59,928 nucleotides of DNA from Anaerolinea sp. (GTDB lineage: Bacteria > Chloroflexota > Anaerolineae > Anaerolineales > Anaerolineaceae). The DNA is taken from contig DYEC01000006.1 of the NCBI GenBank assembly GCA_020725865.1, forward strand, positions 1 through 59,928, read 5' to 3'. Positions 9,427-17,493 of the stretch are shown in pieces; the first letter of the stretch is position 1; each line of letters starts with the position of its first letter. The notes under the pieces are model-generated. The model was not told where the DNA came from. It worked only from the letters and a program-made list of their open reading frames with translations, and ran no database searches. Position numbers and translations under genes: made by a program.

Positions 9427-10179
9427 TCATTCCAATGTGCGCGGAAATCGGGCAGATCGCTGAGAAGCCGCATAAATGAGGGCGGAAAACAAAGCTTGCA
9501 TTTCAGGTATTGTCAACAGTTCTTCTGGATGCCACTGCACACCAATCCCAAAGGGGTGTCCGGGCAGTTCAACTGCTTCGATTAAACCGTCGGGTGCCCA
9601 GGCAGTTGCGTCGAGCAATGAAGCCAGCCGCTCGATGCCCTGATGATGCAGACTGTTGACTTTTAGCTCTGCAGCCGCAAGGATTTTTGATAGCTGGCAG
9701 TGGTTTGTCAGTGTCACTGAATGTGCCAATAGATCGCGCGGATAACCGGGGTAATAATCATGCTTCAGACTATTGTTGAATTGGTCGGCAAGGTCTGTGT
9801 ATAAGGTACCGCCCAGGGCAACATTGATAACCTGAATGCCACGGCAGATGCCGAGAAATGGCCAGCCACTGCATGCTGCTAGCTGCACCAAGCTGATTTC
9901 AAGCTGATCGCGTTCAGGATTGACCCCATAAACGCGCGGATGGGATTGCCCTTTGAAGCGCGACGGATCAACGTCTGCTCCACCGGTCAGTAACAAGCCA
10001 TCCAAATGTTGCCGCAGTTCCTCCAGTTTTTGCAGGGGAAAGTTACCCGGAATCAGCACCGGAAGCCCGCCAGCCAGTTCAACTGCCCTGCTGTAAGCGC
10101 AACCAAGCTGGTAAAGCTGGCGCTCTTCGTTTGTAGCGGTGTCAACTGTGATACCGATCAGGGGTGGTGTTTTGTGCAT
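9427..10179 (-). CDS. Class I glutamine amidotransferase-like gamma-glutamyl hydrolase (PuuD-type)
   Basis: Belongs to the peptidase C26 / gamma-glutamyl-GABA hydrolase family. The nucleophile elbow FLGICRGIQ holds the catalytic Cys, GVQWHPEELL holds the His-Glu pair, and LLTGGADVDPSRF is typical of PuuD-like enzymes. The frame is open further upstream (to 10227), but that region is occupied by the rplS terminator; the ATG at 10179 has AAGG upstream and starts the family-like KTPPLIGITVD. The specific substrate is not evident and no putrescine genes are nearby. Confidence 0.87.
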   Translation of the reverse strand: MHKTPPLIGITVDTATNEERQLYQLGCAYSRAVELAGGLPVLIPGNFPLQKLEELRQHLDGLLLTGGADVDPSRFKGQSHPRVYGVNPERDQLEISLVQLAACSGWPFLGICRGIQVINVALGGTLYTDLADQFNNSLKHDYYPGYPRDLLAHSVTLTNHCQLSKILAAAELKVNSLHHQGIERLASLLDATAWAPDGLIEAVELPGHPFGIGVQWHPEELLTIPEMQALFSALIYAASQRSARFPRTLE

Positions 10180-10194
10180 GTCCGCCTTATCATA

Positions 10195-10231
10195 AACTAA
10201 AAAGGGTACAACCTGTTGCGGTTGCACCCTT
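10195..10231 (-). terminator. Rho-independent terminator of rplS
   Basis: On the minus strand, a 12-bp stem (AAGGGTGCAACC with GGTTGTACCCTT, one G:U pair) with a 6-base loop is followed by TTTTT. It lies between the rplS stop and the next minus-strand gene and helps set that gene's start. Confidence 0.88.
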
Positions 10232-10250
10232 CAATCAAATACCTGAGGAT

Positions 10251-10595
10251 TTAAAATTTTTGTTTGAGGCGTGCCTGCTTGCCAGTGCGTTCACGTAAGA
10301 AAAACAAACGGGCGCGGCGGACTTTGCTATGCCGCTCAACTACAACTTTCTCAATGCGCGGAGATCGCATGGGGAAAGTACGCTCGACGCCAATCCCATT
10401 GCTGGCAACACGCCGCACGGTGAAGGTGGAATTTGCGCCGTTGCGGTGAACGTACAGCACGGTACCCTTAAATTCCTGAATACGTTCGCGCCCGCCTTCT
10501 TTGATTTTTACATGTACGCTAACGCCATCACCCGGATGCAATTCCGGGATTTGCTCATTGACCGGAGCTTCTATAGACTTTAACAAATCGTTCAT
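10251..10595 (-). CDS. rplS: 50S ribosomal protein L19
   Basis: A 114-residue large-subunit protein at the 30S-50S interface. Family segments are clear: HPGDGVSVHVKIKEGGRERI, EFKGTVLY and RRARLFFLRERTGKQARLK. It is a single gene with its own promoter and a strong terminator directly after it. The usual bacterial partners (rpsP, rimM, trmD) are absent, which is a mild departure from the common gene order. Confidence 0.97.
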   Translation of the reverse strand: MNDLLKSIEAPVNEQIPELHPGDGVSVHVKIKEGGRERIQEFKGTVLYVHRNGANSTFTVRRVASNGIGVERTFPMRSPRIEKVVVERHSKVRRARLFFLRERTGKQARLKQKF

Positions 10596-10652
10596 CGCTA
10601 CTAATCCTTGCTGATGATTGCAGTCTTAATGCGTCCTTTGACGCGGAAGTGG

Positions 10653-10681
10653 ATTATATCACTATCTATGGAAAGCGTAAA
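10653..10681 (-). promoter_or_regulatory. rplS promoter and short leader hairpin
   Basis: On the minus strand, TGATATAAT gives an extended -10 (TATAAT at 10653-10658) with a weak TTTACG about 17 bases upstream. The leader that follows contains the perfect hairpin GCGTC-AAAG-GACGC before the ribosome-binding site. It might serve autogenous control, but this is not shown. Confidence 0.55.
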
Positions 10682-10837
10682 GTCTTTTAGGGAATCGAAT
10701 TTGTCAGACATTACACGGAGCTTTCAAACTTTGCGATAAAAATAGGGGAAACGCGTGCTCAACATGCAATGTAACGGATATTGTGAGGTGCAGCATTTAT
10801 ACGTCCAGCCAGCATCTGAAACGCTGCAATTTTGGAG

Positions 10838-10843
10838 TATAAT
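10838..10843 (+). promoter_or_regulatory. -10 box for the sortase gene
   Basis: Perfect TATAAT 40 bases before the proposed TTG start at 10884. The -35 region (near 10815) is weak. Confidence 0.45.
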
Positions 10844-10883
10844 CCTGCGCGAGTTATCTTATATCCGACAGGAAGCTGATTTT

Positions 10884-11795
10884 TTGACTCGTTTGCGTTC
10901 GCCAGAAGATCTTTCAGTTGAAGAGCTGCGCCGTCTGTTGATTGAGAAACGGCGTGCAGAACGTCGGGCGCGCCTGGAGCGCTTCCGTCGTAGCGGGCGG
11001 GTAATCCCGCTGCCGCAGGAAAAAAGTCAGGCGCAGCAACAGGCTGATACAGCAGAAGAGCCGCTTTTTGGTGAAGTGGAATTACAGCATCGCCGGCGCG
11101 CCAAAACTGATCACCGCGCAACGATGGATCGGGTGTTATTCTACGTTGAAGTCATCGCAGTTGTTGGGTTGATTTTGGTGTTATTCAGTGGTTTTAGTCT
11201 GTGGCGCAATTTAAACCGTGAGGTAGCTTCGGCGCTGGCACAACCAACGCTGACACCAACCCCCCTGATCATGGCAGTCGTGTTGCCCTCCGGACATACA
11301 CCGCCCAATTCTCCCGGTGGTGTAAGGTTTAATGAAGCTGAAATTCCGGAGCATTTGCGCCCGCTGGTACAGACACTGGCAAACCTGCCGGTGCCCACCC
11401 CAGGACCGGAACAGGCTGTGCGCATCCAGATTCCGGCGATCAACGTGGATGCGCCGGTGGTTCAGGGTGATGGTTGGGAGCAGTTGAAAAAAGGAGTTGG
11501 GCAGCACATCGGCACACCCAATCCCGGCCAGACGGGGAATATTGTGCTTTCGGCGCATAATGATGTTTTTGGTGAGATTTTCCGTGACCTCGACCGATTG
11601 AAGAAGGGTGATCAGGTGGTGCTTTTTACCAGTCAGCGCACGTATACTTATATCGTCCAACGGGTGCAGATTGTAGAGCCTACTTATGTTGAGGTCATGT
11701 CGCCCAGTCAGGAGCCGATTGTTACCTTGATCTCATGCTATCCTTACATGAAAAATGACAAGCGCATTGTGGTCAGTGCGGTGTTACAACAGTAA
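10884..11795 (+). CDS. Sortase (class D/E-like) with N-terminal cytoplasmic helix and membrane anchor
   Basis: A cysteine transpeptidase for surface proteins. A basic charged N-terminus (Arg-rich helix) is followed by one membrane helix (VEVIAVVGLILVLFSGFSLW), a Pro/Thr linker, and a sortase domain with catalytic His in VLSAHND, Cys in TLISCYPY and Arg in NDKRIVV. I set the start at TTG 10884, which has AGGAAG 8 bases upstream and lies after a TATAAT at 10838-10843; the open frame reaches 10755, but that part has no protein-like character. An LPQTG protein about 9 kb downstream is a candidate substrate. Confidence 0.87.
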   Translation: MTRLRSPEDLSVEELRRLLIEKRRAERRARLERFRRSGRVIPLPQEKSQAQQQADTAEEPLFGEVELQHRRRAKTDHRATMDRVLFYVEVIAVVGLILVLFSGFSLWRNLNREVASALAQPTLTPTPLIMAVVLPSGHTPPNSPGGVRFNEAEIPEHLRPLVQTLANLPVPTPGPEQAVRIQIPAINVDAPVVQGDGWEQLKKGVGQHIGTPNPGQTGNIVLSAHNDVFGEIFRDLDRLKKGDQVVLFTSQRTYTYIVQRVQIVEPTYVEVMSPSQEPIVTLISCYPYMKNDKRIVVSAVLQQ

Positions 11796-11826
11796 TCATG
11801 CAATTTATTTAAGGAGATTGGTTTCA

Positions 11827-12057
11827 ATGTCTAAAAAAAGCAAACAACGTTCGACCAGTCAGCGGCGAGTGGTATCGCCTTCGCCCGTCCCAACAGAGAC
11901 GGCGGCATCTGCTCCGGCAAAACCCGCTGCGATTCGTTCATCCAGCCAGGAATTTAATCCGGATTATTCATATGTCATTTCAGATTTAAAGCGGATTGGC
12001 GTTCTGGCGGCGAGTTTTATCGCTGTTCTGGTGGTGTTATCATTTATTTTGAAGTAA
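11827..12057 (+). CDS. Small single-pass membrane protein
   Basis: 76 residues. The N-terminal half is basic (SKKSKQRSTSQRR) and Ala/Pro-rich; the C-terminus is a membrane helix (IGVLAASFIAVLVVLSFILK), giving a tail-anchored layout. AAGGAG 10 bases upstream supports the ATG at 11827. It follows the sortase by 31 bases and is probably cotranscribed with it. I do not recognise the family. Confidence 0.7.
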   Translation: MSKKSKQRSTSQRRVVSPSPVPTETAASAPAKPAAIRSSSQEFNPDYSYVISDLKRIGVLAASFIAVLVVLSFILK

Positions 12058-12095
12058 CTCGAGGTAATCGCACCTTCTTTTGACAAGCCGGTTTT

Positions 12096-12407
12096 TTATG
12101 GGACCCATCTGCCGATTTCTGCCCAGCAATATTCCAGATGGGCAATAAGTGTTTTTCCCAGACGATTTTTGATTTTGTCATGGACGTACAGCATTAGTTC
12201 TAACCCGCCCAGCTCATCCAGCCGTGCGCCGATTTGGCGGGCGCGGATGTGGCGGCATTGCATATTGAAAGGGTGACCAGGGCGCTCGGAGAGGAAATCA
12301 TCCGTCTCGCCAATATGAATTAGCTCCTGAATCAGGCGATTCACCTCGTCACGGTTTTGAGGGGGATAAGGTGGTTTGCGGAAAATACCCTGTAAAAAAT
12401 CAAACAT
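12096..12407 (-). CDS. Conserved hypothetical protein
   Basis: A 103-residue soluble protein starting MFDFLQGIFRKPPYPP. It has Cys and His residues (NMQCRHIRARQIG; HLEYCWAEIGRW) and a helical C-terminus. The ATG at 12407 has GGAGG 7-8 bases upstream; an upstream start at 12461 is less likely. It is convergent with the sortase unit and divergent from the following plus-strand operon. The function is unknown. Confidence 0.65.
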   Translation of the reverse strand: MFDFLQGIFRKPPYPPQNRDEVNRLIQELIHIGETDDFLSERPGHPFNMQCRHIRARQIGARLDELGGLELMLYVHDKIKNRLGKTLIAHLEYCWAEIGRWVP

Positions 12408-12479
12408 CCCTGTCCTCCGTTTACACAGTTCCAAATTATCAGGTTTCAGATAGTCTATCATGTAAATCTATTTCTGTGC

Positions 12480-12485
12480 TATACT
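12480..12485 (+). promoter_or_regulatory. -10 box placing transcription start at the ATG (leaderless)
   Basis: TATACT ends 7 bases before the ATG at 12493. A normal start site would fall on or next to the ATG, so the first gene of the downstream operon is probably translated from a leaderless mRNA. No ribosome-binding site is visible. Confidence 0.5.
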
Positions 12486-12492
12486 CAAATTA

Positions 12493-12744
12493 ATGCAAGA
12501 ACATTCATTCTGGTCCTCTTGGGCTCATTTCTTGCACCGTTGGGGGTTAAGCGAGCCAGCGGCGACCCTGCTTGAGGCTGCTGGACCCCTCCCGGTACTG
12601 CTGGCACAAGTGTTGTATGTTGCCCAGCCTTTTGGGGGTGGGCAACAACCCGGCAGTCAATGGCAGGCTCTGGCTGAAATGCTGGAGGATGGAGAGCAGC
12701 GCCGCGTGTTTGCGCAGTTTCTGCGCGAGGAGGGTAGTTCTTGA
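12493..12744 (+). CDS. Small hypothetical protein, first gene of the DUF6754 operon
   Basis: 83 residues, helical, no membrane segment (starts MQEHSFWSSWAHFLHRW). The stop codon overlaps the TTG start of the next gene, indicating translational coupling. It is probably read from a leaderless transcript. The family is not recognised, but its position at the head of a tightly coupled operon supports it being real. Confidence 0.65.
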   Translation: MQEHSFWSSWAHFLHRWGLSEPAATLLEAAGPLPVLLAQVLYVAQPFGGGQQPGSQWQALAEMLEDGEQRRVFAQFLREEGSS

Positions 12745-13508
12745 ATATCAACGCTGTCATTGGACTGGTCTTCCTTGTTCTTGGTGTCGGGCTGATGTTA
12801 ATCTTTTTCTTTGTCAGGCGCAACCAACCCGTTCGCGCGCTGCGTTCAATTTCCGCCTTTCAGCATCTGAGACGGGCTTTGGGTCTGGCAGTTGAGGATG
12901 GCAAACGGCTGCACGTCTCATTGGGACAGGCAAACATTTTGAACAGCAATGGTGCTTCAGCGCTGGTTGGCTTGAGCACGCTGGAGCGCGTGGCACAGTT
13001 GAGCAGTCTGGGCGACCGCCCGCCGGTGGCAACCAGCGGCGACGGTACGCTGGCAATCCTCAGCCAGGATACCTTGCGTTCAACCTATCGCCGCATAGGT
13101 GCCTTTGAAATGTATAACCCTGATCGGGGGCGTCTGGCGGGACCAACGCCCTTTGCTTATATCGCCGGCACACTTCCGGTCATTTCGCGTGAGCAAGTAT
13201 CGGCAAATCTTCTAATTGGCAACTTTGGACCGGAGGGGGCACTGCTTTGTGAACGAGCAGAACAACAATCGGCTTTCACACTTGCCGCCAGCGATGCACT
13301 ACCGGCGCAGGCTGCCCTTTACGCTTCAGCTCAAGAACCCTTAATCGGTGAAGAATTGTTCGCCGTTCCTGCGTACTTGCAAGGAACCCCAGTGTATCAG
13401 GTCAGTTTGCATGTTCAGGATATTCTCCGCTGGGTGGTGGTTGGAGTACTGGTGATCGGCGCAATCTTTCAGTTTATTATGCCGTTGTTGGGGGGAGGGG
13501 CACCGTGA
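12741..13508 (+). CDS. DUF6754-like bitopic membrane protein
   Basis: 255 residues with an N-terminal helix (AVIGLVFLVLGVGLMLIFFF), a soluble domain of about 190 residues and a C-terminal helix (ILRWVVVGVLVIGAIFQFI). It resembles proteins labelled DUF6754. The middle domain has repeated Gly/Ser-rich segments (ISAFQHLRRALGLAVEDGKRL; NGASALVGLSTLERVAQL). The TTG start overlaps the preceding stop and its own stop overlaps the next GTG. The function is unknown; it is probably a core part of the envelope complex encoded here. Confidence 0.8.
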   Translation: MNINAVIGLVFLVLGVGLMLIFFFVRRNQPVRALRSISAFQHLRRALGLAVEDGKRLHVSLGQANILNSNGASALVGLSTLERVAQLSSLGDRPPVATSGDGTLAILSQDTLRSTYRRIGAFEMYNPDRGRLAGPTPFAYIAGTLPVISREQVSANLLIGNFGPEGALLCERAEQQSAFTLAASDALPAQAALYASAQEPLIGEELFAVPAYLQGTPVYQVSLHVQDILRWVVVGVLVIGAIFQFIMPLLGGGAP

Positions 13509-14155
13509 GAGCGCCATTTTCGACTGCATTGGCGATTGCTTTCGGCCTGGTTGTTTTGCTGGGATATTTTATCCCGGCACCCTGTGATCCGGCGAACCCT
13601 GGTTTATCCTGTACCTTTTTGGGCATTCGGGTTGTACTTCTGGACTGGGGTGCCACCCTGGCAGGGGTTGCAATGCTGGTGGGAATTGTAAACCTGGCGC
13701 TGGTTCACTGGCGCAAAGTACGAGCGTCAGGCAAGGAACGAGACCTGTTGAGCGCCGTGTTTTTGCTGGCTTTTTTGATCACGCTGGCAGCGGGTTTGTG
13801 GTTTACGCCGGCGGATGTGCGTTTTCAGCGGGCGGTGCTCGGTATTCAAACACCGGTGGAAATTAGTCTGATGGCTTTGTTGGTTGTCACGCTGGCTTAT
13901 GCCAGCCTGCGTTTGCTTCAGCGGCGCAGTGGTTTGATGGCTGTGTCCTTTGTCATCAGTGCGCTGGTGTTTCTGCTCTTGATGAGCGGGTTGTCAGGGT
14001 TGTTTCAACAGGTTCCTCTTCTGCGGGAACCAGTTAATGTCATCAACCGCCTGCCACTGGCTGGGGCGCGGGGTATTTTGCTTGGGATTGCTTTGGGCAG
14101 TTTGACTGCCGGTTTACGCATTCTTTTGGGCGCTGACCGTCCATATAGCGGATGA
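13505..14155 (+). CDS. Polytopic membrane protein (unknown)
   Basis: 216 residues with about six membrane helices. A GTG start overlaps the stop of the DUF6754-like gene (GTGA), and its own stop overlaps the next ATG (ATGA). An early loop contains two Cys residues (PCDPANPGLSCTF) that could form a disulfide outside the cell. No family is recognised. Tight coupling suggests a fixed-ratio subunit of the same membrane complex. Confidence 0.75.
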   Translation: MRAPFSTALAIAFGLVVLLGYFIPAPCDPANPGLSCTFLGIRVVLLDWGATLAGVAMLVGIVNLALVHWRKVRASGKERDLLSAVFLLAFLITLAAGLWFTPADVRFQRAVLGIQTPVEISLMALLVVTLAYASLRLLQRRSGLMAVSFVISALVFLLLMSGLSGLFQQVPLLREPVNVINRLPLAGARGILLGIALGSLTAGLRILLGADRPYSG

Positions 14156-16797
14156 GTATGGCTGAGAACCGTTGTCCAATGTGTGGCAAGTCTAATCCGG
14201 AAGAGGCACAACGTTGTGTCTTTTGTCAGGCACAGCTTAAGCCTCTGACAGGTGGTGAGGAACTGCCGCAACCCTCCTTTTCATCTTCCGATGAAACGGA
14301 GTGGCTGAAGAGCTTGCGTCACACCATGGGCGAAGAGCCCTCATCTGCAGGGGAAACAGGTCAGGAGGAGGAACCGGACTGGCTGGCACGTATCCGTCAG
14401 CGCGCTCAAACGGAACGCCAATCTACGGATGAAGATAAAAATCAGCTCTCATCCTGGCTGGGTGATACCGGTAAGGAGACCTCTGGGGCAGGGGAGGAAG
14501 ATTGGTTAAATCAGTTGCGCGCGGTGACGGGTGTTCCTCAGGAATCCCCCGAAGAACCTTCACCGCCTTCTCAGGAAGAGCGGCGAATGACTACCGGTGA
14601 ACTGCGCGATGTAAGGGATCGGCTGAGCCGTATCGCAGGTGAACCGGTTGACTTATCCGCAGGCGTACCGCCCGCACCTCAACCAGCCGAAACAACGCCG
14701 CCTTCTGCTGAAGCGGAGCAACCGCCTCAAGTAACGGCTGGTGAAACATCAGATTTGGCAGAATGGCTGCGTTCTTTGGAATACGCAGGGATGGAAAAGC
14801 CGGCTGAGAAAACGGAGTTCAGTATCCCGCTGGAACAAAGTGCCGAGCAGCCTTATGGTGATCTGGCAGAATTTACTGGAGAGAGTGAGCTGGGTGGTCC
14901 GCCGGAGGGTGAACAGCCGGACTGGTTGAAGGCTTTTGAAGAAGTTCCGCCTGTGGAAGAAGCGCCGTCTGCGCCAGAACCACTGGCTGCGCCGGTAAGC
15001 GGTGAGGAAACGCCGGACTGGTTAAAGGCTTTTGAAGAAGTTCCGCCTGTGGAAGAAGCGCCGTCTGCGCCAGAACCACTGGCTGCGCCGGTAAGCGGTG
15101 AGGAAACGCCGGACTGGTTAAAGGCTTTTGAAGAAGTTCCGCCTGTGGAAGAAGCGCCGGCCGCGCCAGAACCGCCGGCTGCGCCGGTAAGCGGTGAGGA
15201 AACGCCGGACTGGTTACTGGAACTGGCTCAGACGTTTACCTCCGAAACACCGGGCGTACAACCTTCACCTGTTGAGGTTCCAGTTTCACCATTTGTGGAA
15301 GAGGTTTCCCCTCAGGCAGAGCACCCCGAAGGTGTGACAATGCCTGTGGAGGAATTTTTAGAGGAAGCTGTACAGCCCGAACAGACCGCCGAGACCACCC
15401 CGGTGAAAGGTGTGGATTTGACTGATTGGCTGGCTGAACTGGAAGAAGAGGCAGTTGACAAAGAGGCAATCTCCAGAGCATTTATCCTTGAGGAAGAACA
15501 GCCGCCTTCTGAGGAACTTCCCGCCGCCAGTTATCCTTTTGCCGGGATTGATGCGGATTTACTCGGTGCTGAGGAAGCGGAAACACCAAAAGAAACAGGC
15601 ATAGAAGGGCTGGAGGGTTTGGCTCCCGCTTTATTACCCGACTGGTTACAGGCTTTGCGGCCGGTTGAAGCGGTGATTGGCGAAACTCCAACAGGGGTAG
15701 AAGAAGAAACTCAGGTAGAACGTGCCGGCCCACTGGCGGGTTTGCGCGGTGTGCTTCCTGCTGATCGGCTGGTGATTCAATATCGCAAACCACCCGTTTA
15801 TTCGATTAAACTGCGTGTCACCGAAAAACAGCGCCAGCACATTGAAGTATTGGACGATCTGATCAAAGCAGAAGGCAAACCGGCGGCGGTTAAGCGGGAA
15901 GATTTACAGGTGCCGCGGCGATTGTTGCGCTTGACCCTGGCGTTGATCCTGATTCTTGTCGTATTGATTCCTTTGCTGGTTAGTTCTCCCTCAGTTGTTC
16001 CAACAGGACTGGTGCCGGATGAGAATGTGCGCGGGTTTTATTCTCAAATGAATTTACTGGTGCCAGATCGTCCCGTATTGCTGGTAGTGGATTATGATGT
16101 CGGCTATCTGGGGGAGATGCGTTTTGCGGCGACCGGCGTCATCGAAAATCTGATGCTCAAACGGCAGCGATTGGCTATTGTCTCCACCGTTCCCACAGGG
16201 CCGCTGTTGGCAAATGACTTGCTTGAACGGGCGCAACTCAAACTGACGCAAGTGGAACCCGCGATTCGTCAGGGCTACGCCTTGCCGGATCGGACGGTAA
16301 ATCTAGGGTATCTGCCGGGTGGCACTACCTCTTTGCAGGAATTTGCCACGTTTCCCCGTCAGGCAGTCTTTGCCGGGCTGGGCAGTGTTCCGGGCGAACC
16401 ACAAAACGTCTGGGGGCATGTTGTGGTGCAAAATATTAACCGGTTGAGTGATTTTGCTGGTTTGCTTTTAATTACTGACCGGGTGGATACGGCGCGCGCC
16501 TGGATTGAACAGGTAGAACCGGCGCTCGAGGGACGCCCTCTGCTGGTGGTTACCAGCGCACAGGTTGCTCCAATGCTGACACCCTATGTGGACTCTGGGC
16601 AGATTGAGGGAATGATCTGGGGGATTACTGGCGGCATGGCGTATGAACGGCTTGCCGGTGTTCCACCTCATGCGGCGGCTTACTGGAATGCTTATCGGTA
16701 CGGCATGTATGTGGGGTTTGCTTTCATCCTTTCCGGTGTCTTGCTGCGCAGTATTACGGATGTCTTTTCGCGCCGCAGGACGAAACATGAGGCATAA
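14152..16797 (+). CDS. Zinc-ribbon protein with DWL motif array, tandem repeats and C-terminal membrane domain
   Basis: 881 residues. It starts with a zinc ribbon (CPMCGKSNPEEAQRCVFC) and continues with about 480 acidic, Pro/Glu-rich, probably disordered residues. These hold about ten copies of a short [DE]WL motif (EWLKSLR, DWLARIR, DWLNQLR, EWLRSLE, DWLKAFE three times, DWLLELA, DWLAELE, DWLQALR). Three of these lie in exact 96-base tandem repeats. The C-terminal third has a membrane helix (about 588-607), an extracytoplasmic domain and a last helix near 855-872. The layout suggests a cytoplasmic multivalent scaffold tied to a membrane complex. Confidence 0.85.
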   Translation: MSMAENRCPMCGKSNPEEAQRCVFCQAQLKPLTGGEELPQPSFSSSDETEWLKSLRHTMGEEPSSAGETGQEEEPDWLARIRQRAQTERQSTDEDKNQLSSWLGDTGKETSGAGEEDWLNQLRAVTGVPQESPEEPSPPSQEERRMTTGELRDVRDRLSRIAGEPVDLSAGVPPAPQPAETTPPSAEAEQPPQVTAGETSDLAEWLRSLEYAGMEKPAEKTEFSIPLEQSAEQPYGDLAEFTGESELGGPPEGEQPDWLKAFEEVPPVEEAPSAPEPLAAPVSGEETPDWLKAFEEVPPVEEAPSAPEPLAAPVSGEETPDWLKAFEEVPPVEEAPAAPEPPAAPVSGEETPDWLLELAQTFTSETPGVQPSPVEVPVSPFVEEVSPQAEHPEGVTMPVEEFLEEAVQPEQTAETTPVKGVDLTDWLAELEEEAVDKEAISRAFILEEEQPPSEELPAASYPFAGIDADLLGAEEAETPKETGIEGLEGLAPALLPDWLQALRPVEAVIGETPTGVEEETQVERAGPLAGLRGVLPADRLVIQYRKPPVYSIKLRVTEKQRQHIEVLDDLIKAEGKPAAVKREDLQVPRRLLRLTLALILILVVLIPLLVSSPSVVPTGLVPDENVRGFYSQMNLLVPDRPVLLVVDYDVGYLGEMRFAATGVIENLMLKRQRLAIVSTVPTGPLLANDLLERAQLKLTQVEPAIRQGYALPDRTVNLGYLPGGTTSLQEFATFPRQAVFAGLGSVPGEPQNVWGHVVVQNINRLSDFAGLLLITDRVDTARAWIEQVEPALEGRPLLVVTSAQVAPMLTPYVDSGQIEGMIWGITGGMAYERLAGVPPHAAAYWNAYRYGMYVGFAFILSGVLLRSITDVFSRRRTKHEA
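14919..15214 (+). repeat. Coding tandem repeat, 96-bp period, three copies
   Basis: Each unit encodes 32 residues starting at the DWLKAFEEVPPVEEAP segment. The first two units are nearly identical at DNA level and the third differs by a few bases. The short span and near identity indicate recent slippage or recombination expansion. Confidence 0.9.
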
Positions 16798-16800
16798 CAG

Positions 16801-17484
16801 ATGATGCAGGGTGATTTGATCTGGACACTGGTAGGTTTTATTTTGACGTTGCTGGTGTTCAGCTATTTATTTGGCGACAATGTCCTGTTTCGCTTGGCGG
16901 TGTACGTCTTTGTCGGCGTTACATCCGGATATGTGGTCGTTTTGCTGGTAGATCAGGTGCTGGTACCACGTTTGGTCACCCCGTTGATGCAGGGTTCTAT
17001 CGAGCAACGTCTGTTGCTTGTTATCCCATTGATCTTAAGCATTTTGCTTGTAACCAAGCTTTTCCCCCGTTTGGCGGCGTTTGGCAATCTTTCGCTGGGT
17101 GTGATGGTGGGAATCGGTGCCGCGGTGATTGTGGGTGGTGCACTTCAAGGAACACTCGCAAGCCAGATCACTGCGGCGGTTACAGATTTTAATTTGCAGT
17201 CTGGTGTTCTCAAGGGTCGCGATCCCGTGTTGAAACTAATTGAAGCGCTGATTTTACTGGTAGGGACAATCAGCACACTGGTCTACTTCCAGTTTGGAGC
17301 AACCGCCAAACCGAACCAGCCACCTCGCCGTCCGCGCTGGGTCGAGATGCTGGCTGGCATGGGTCAAATTTTTATTGGTATCACATTGGGGTCATTGTTT
17401 GCGGGTGTATTCGCTGCGGCTTTAACGGCGCTGATTGACCGATTGGATTTTATTACGCTGGTTATCTACGATATTCTCTTCTGA
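16801..17484 (+). CDS. Polytopic membrane protein (unknown)
   Basis: 227 residues with about six hydrophobic helices, including LIWTLVGFILTLLVFSYLFG at the start and a Gly-rich pair (LSLGVMVGIGAAVIVGGAL). It begins 3 bases after the zinc-ribbon gene and ends 9 bases before the MutL-like gene. There is no recognised family. It is probably another membrane subunit of the same complex. Confidence 0.75.
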   Translation: MMQGDLIWTLVGFILTLLVFSYLFGDNVLFRLAVYVFVGVTSGYVVVLLVDQVLVPRLVTPLMQGSIEQRLLLVIPLILSILLVTKLFPRLAAFGNLSLGVMVGIGAAVIVGGALQGTLASQITAAVTDFNLQSGVLKGRDPVLKLIEALILLVGTISTLVYFQFGATAKPNQPPRRPRWVEMLAGMGQIFIGITLGSLFAGVFAAALTALIDRLDFITLVIYDILF

Positions 17485-17493
17485 CAGGTCGCC

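Noticed and set aside
10755-10883. N-terminal extension of the sortase
   Set aside because: Cys/Trp-scattered sequence, overlaps a TATAAT, and a TTG with a good ribosome-binding site follows.
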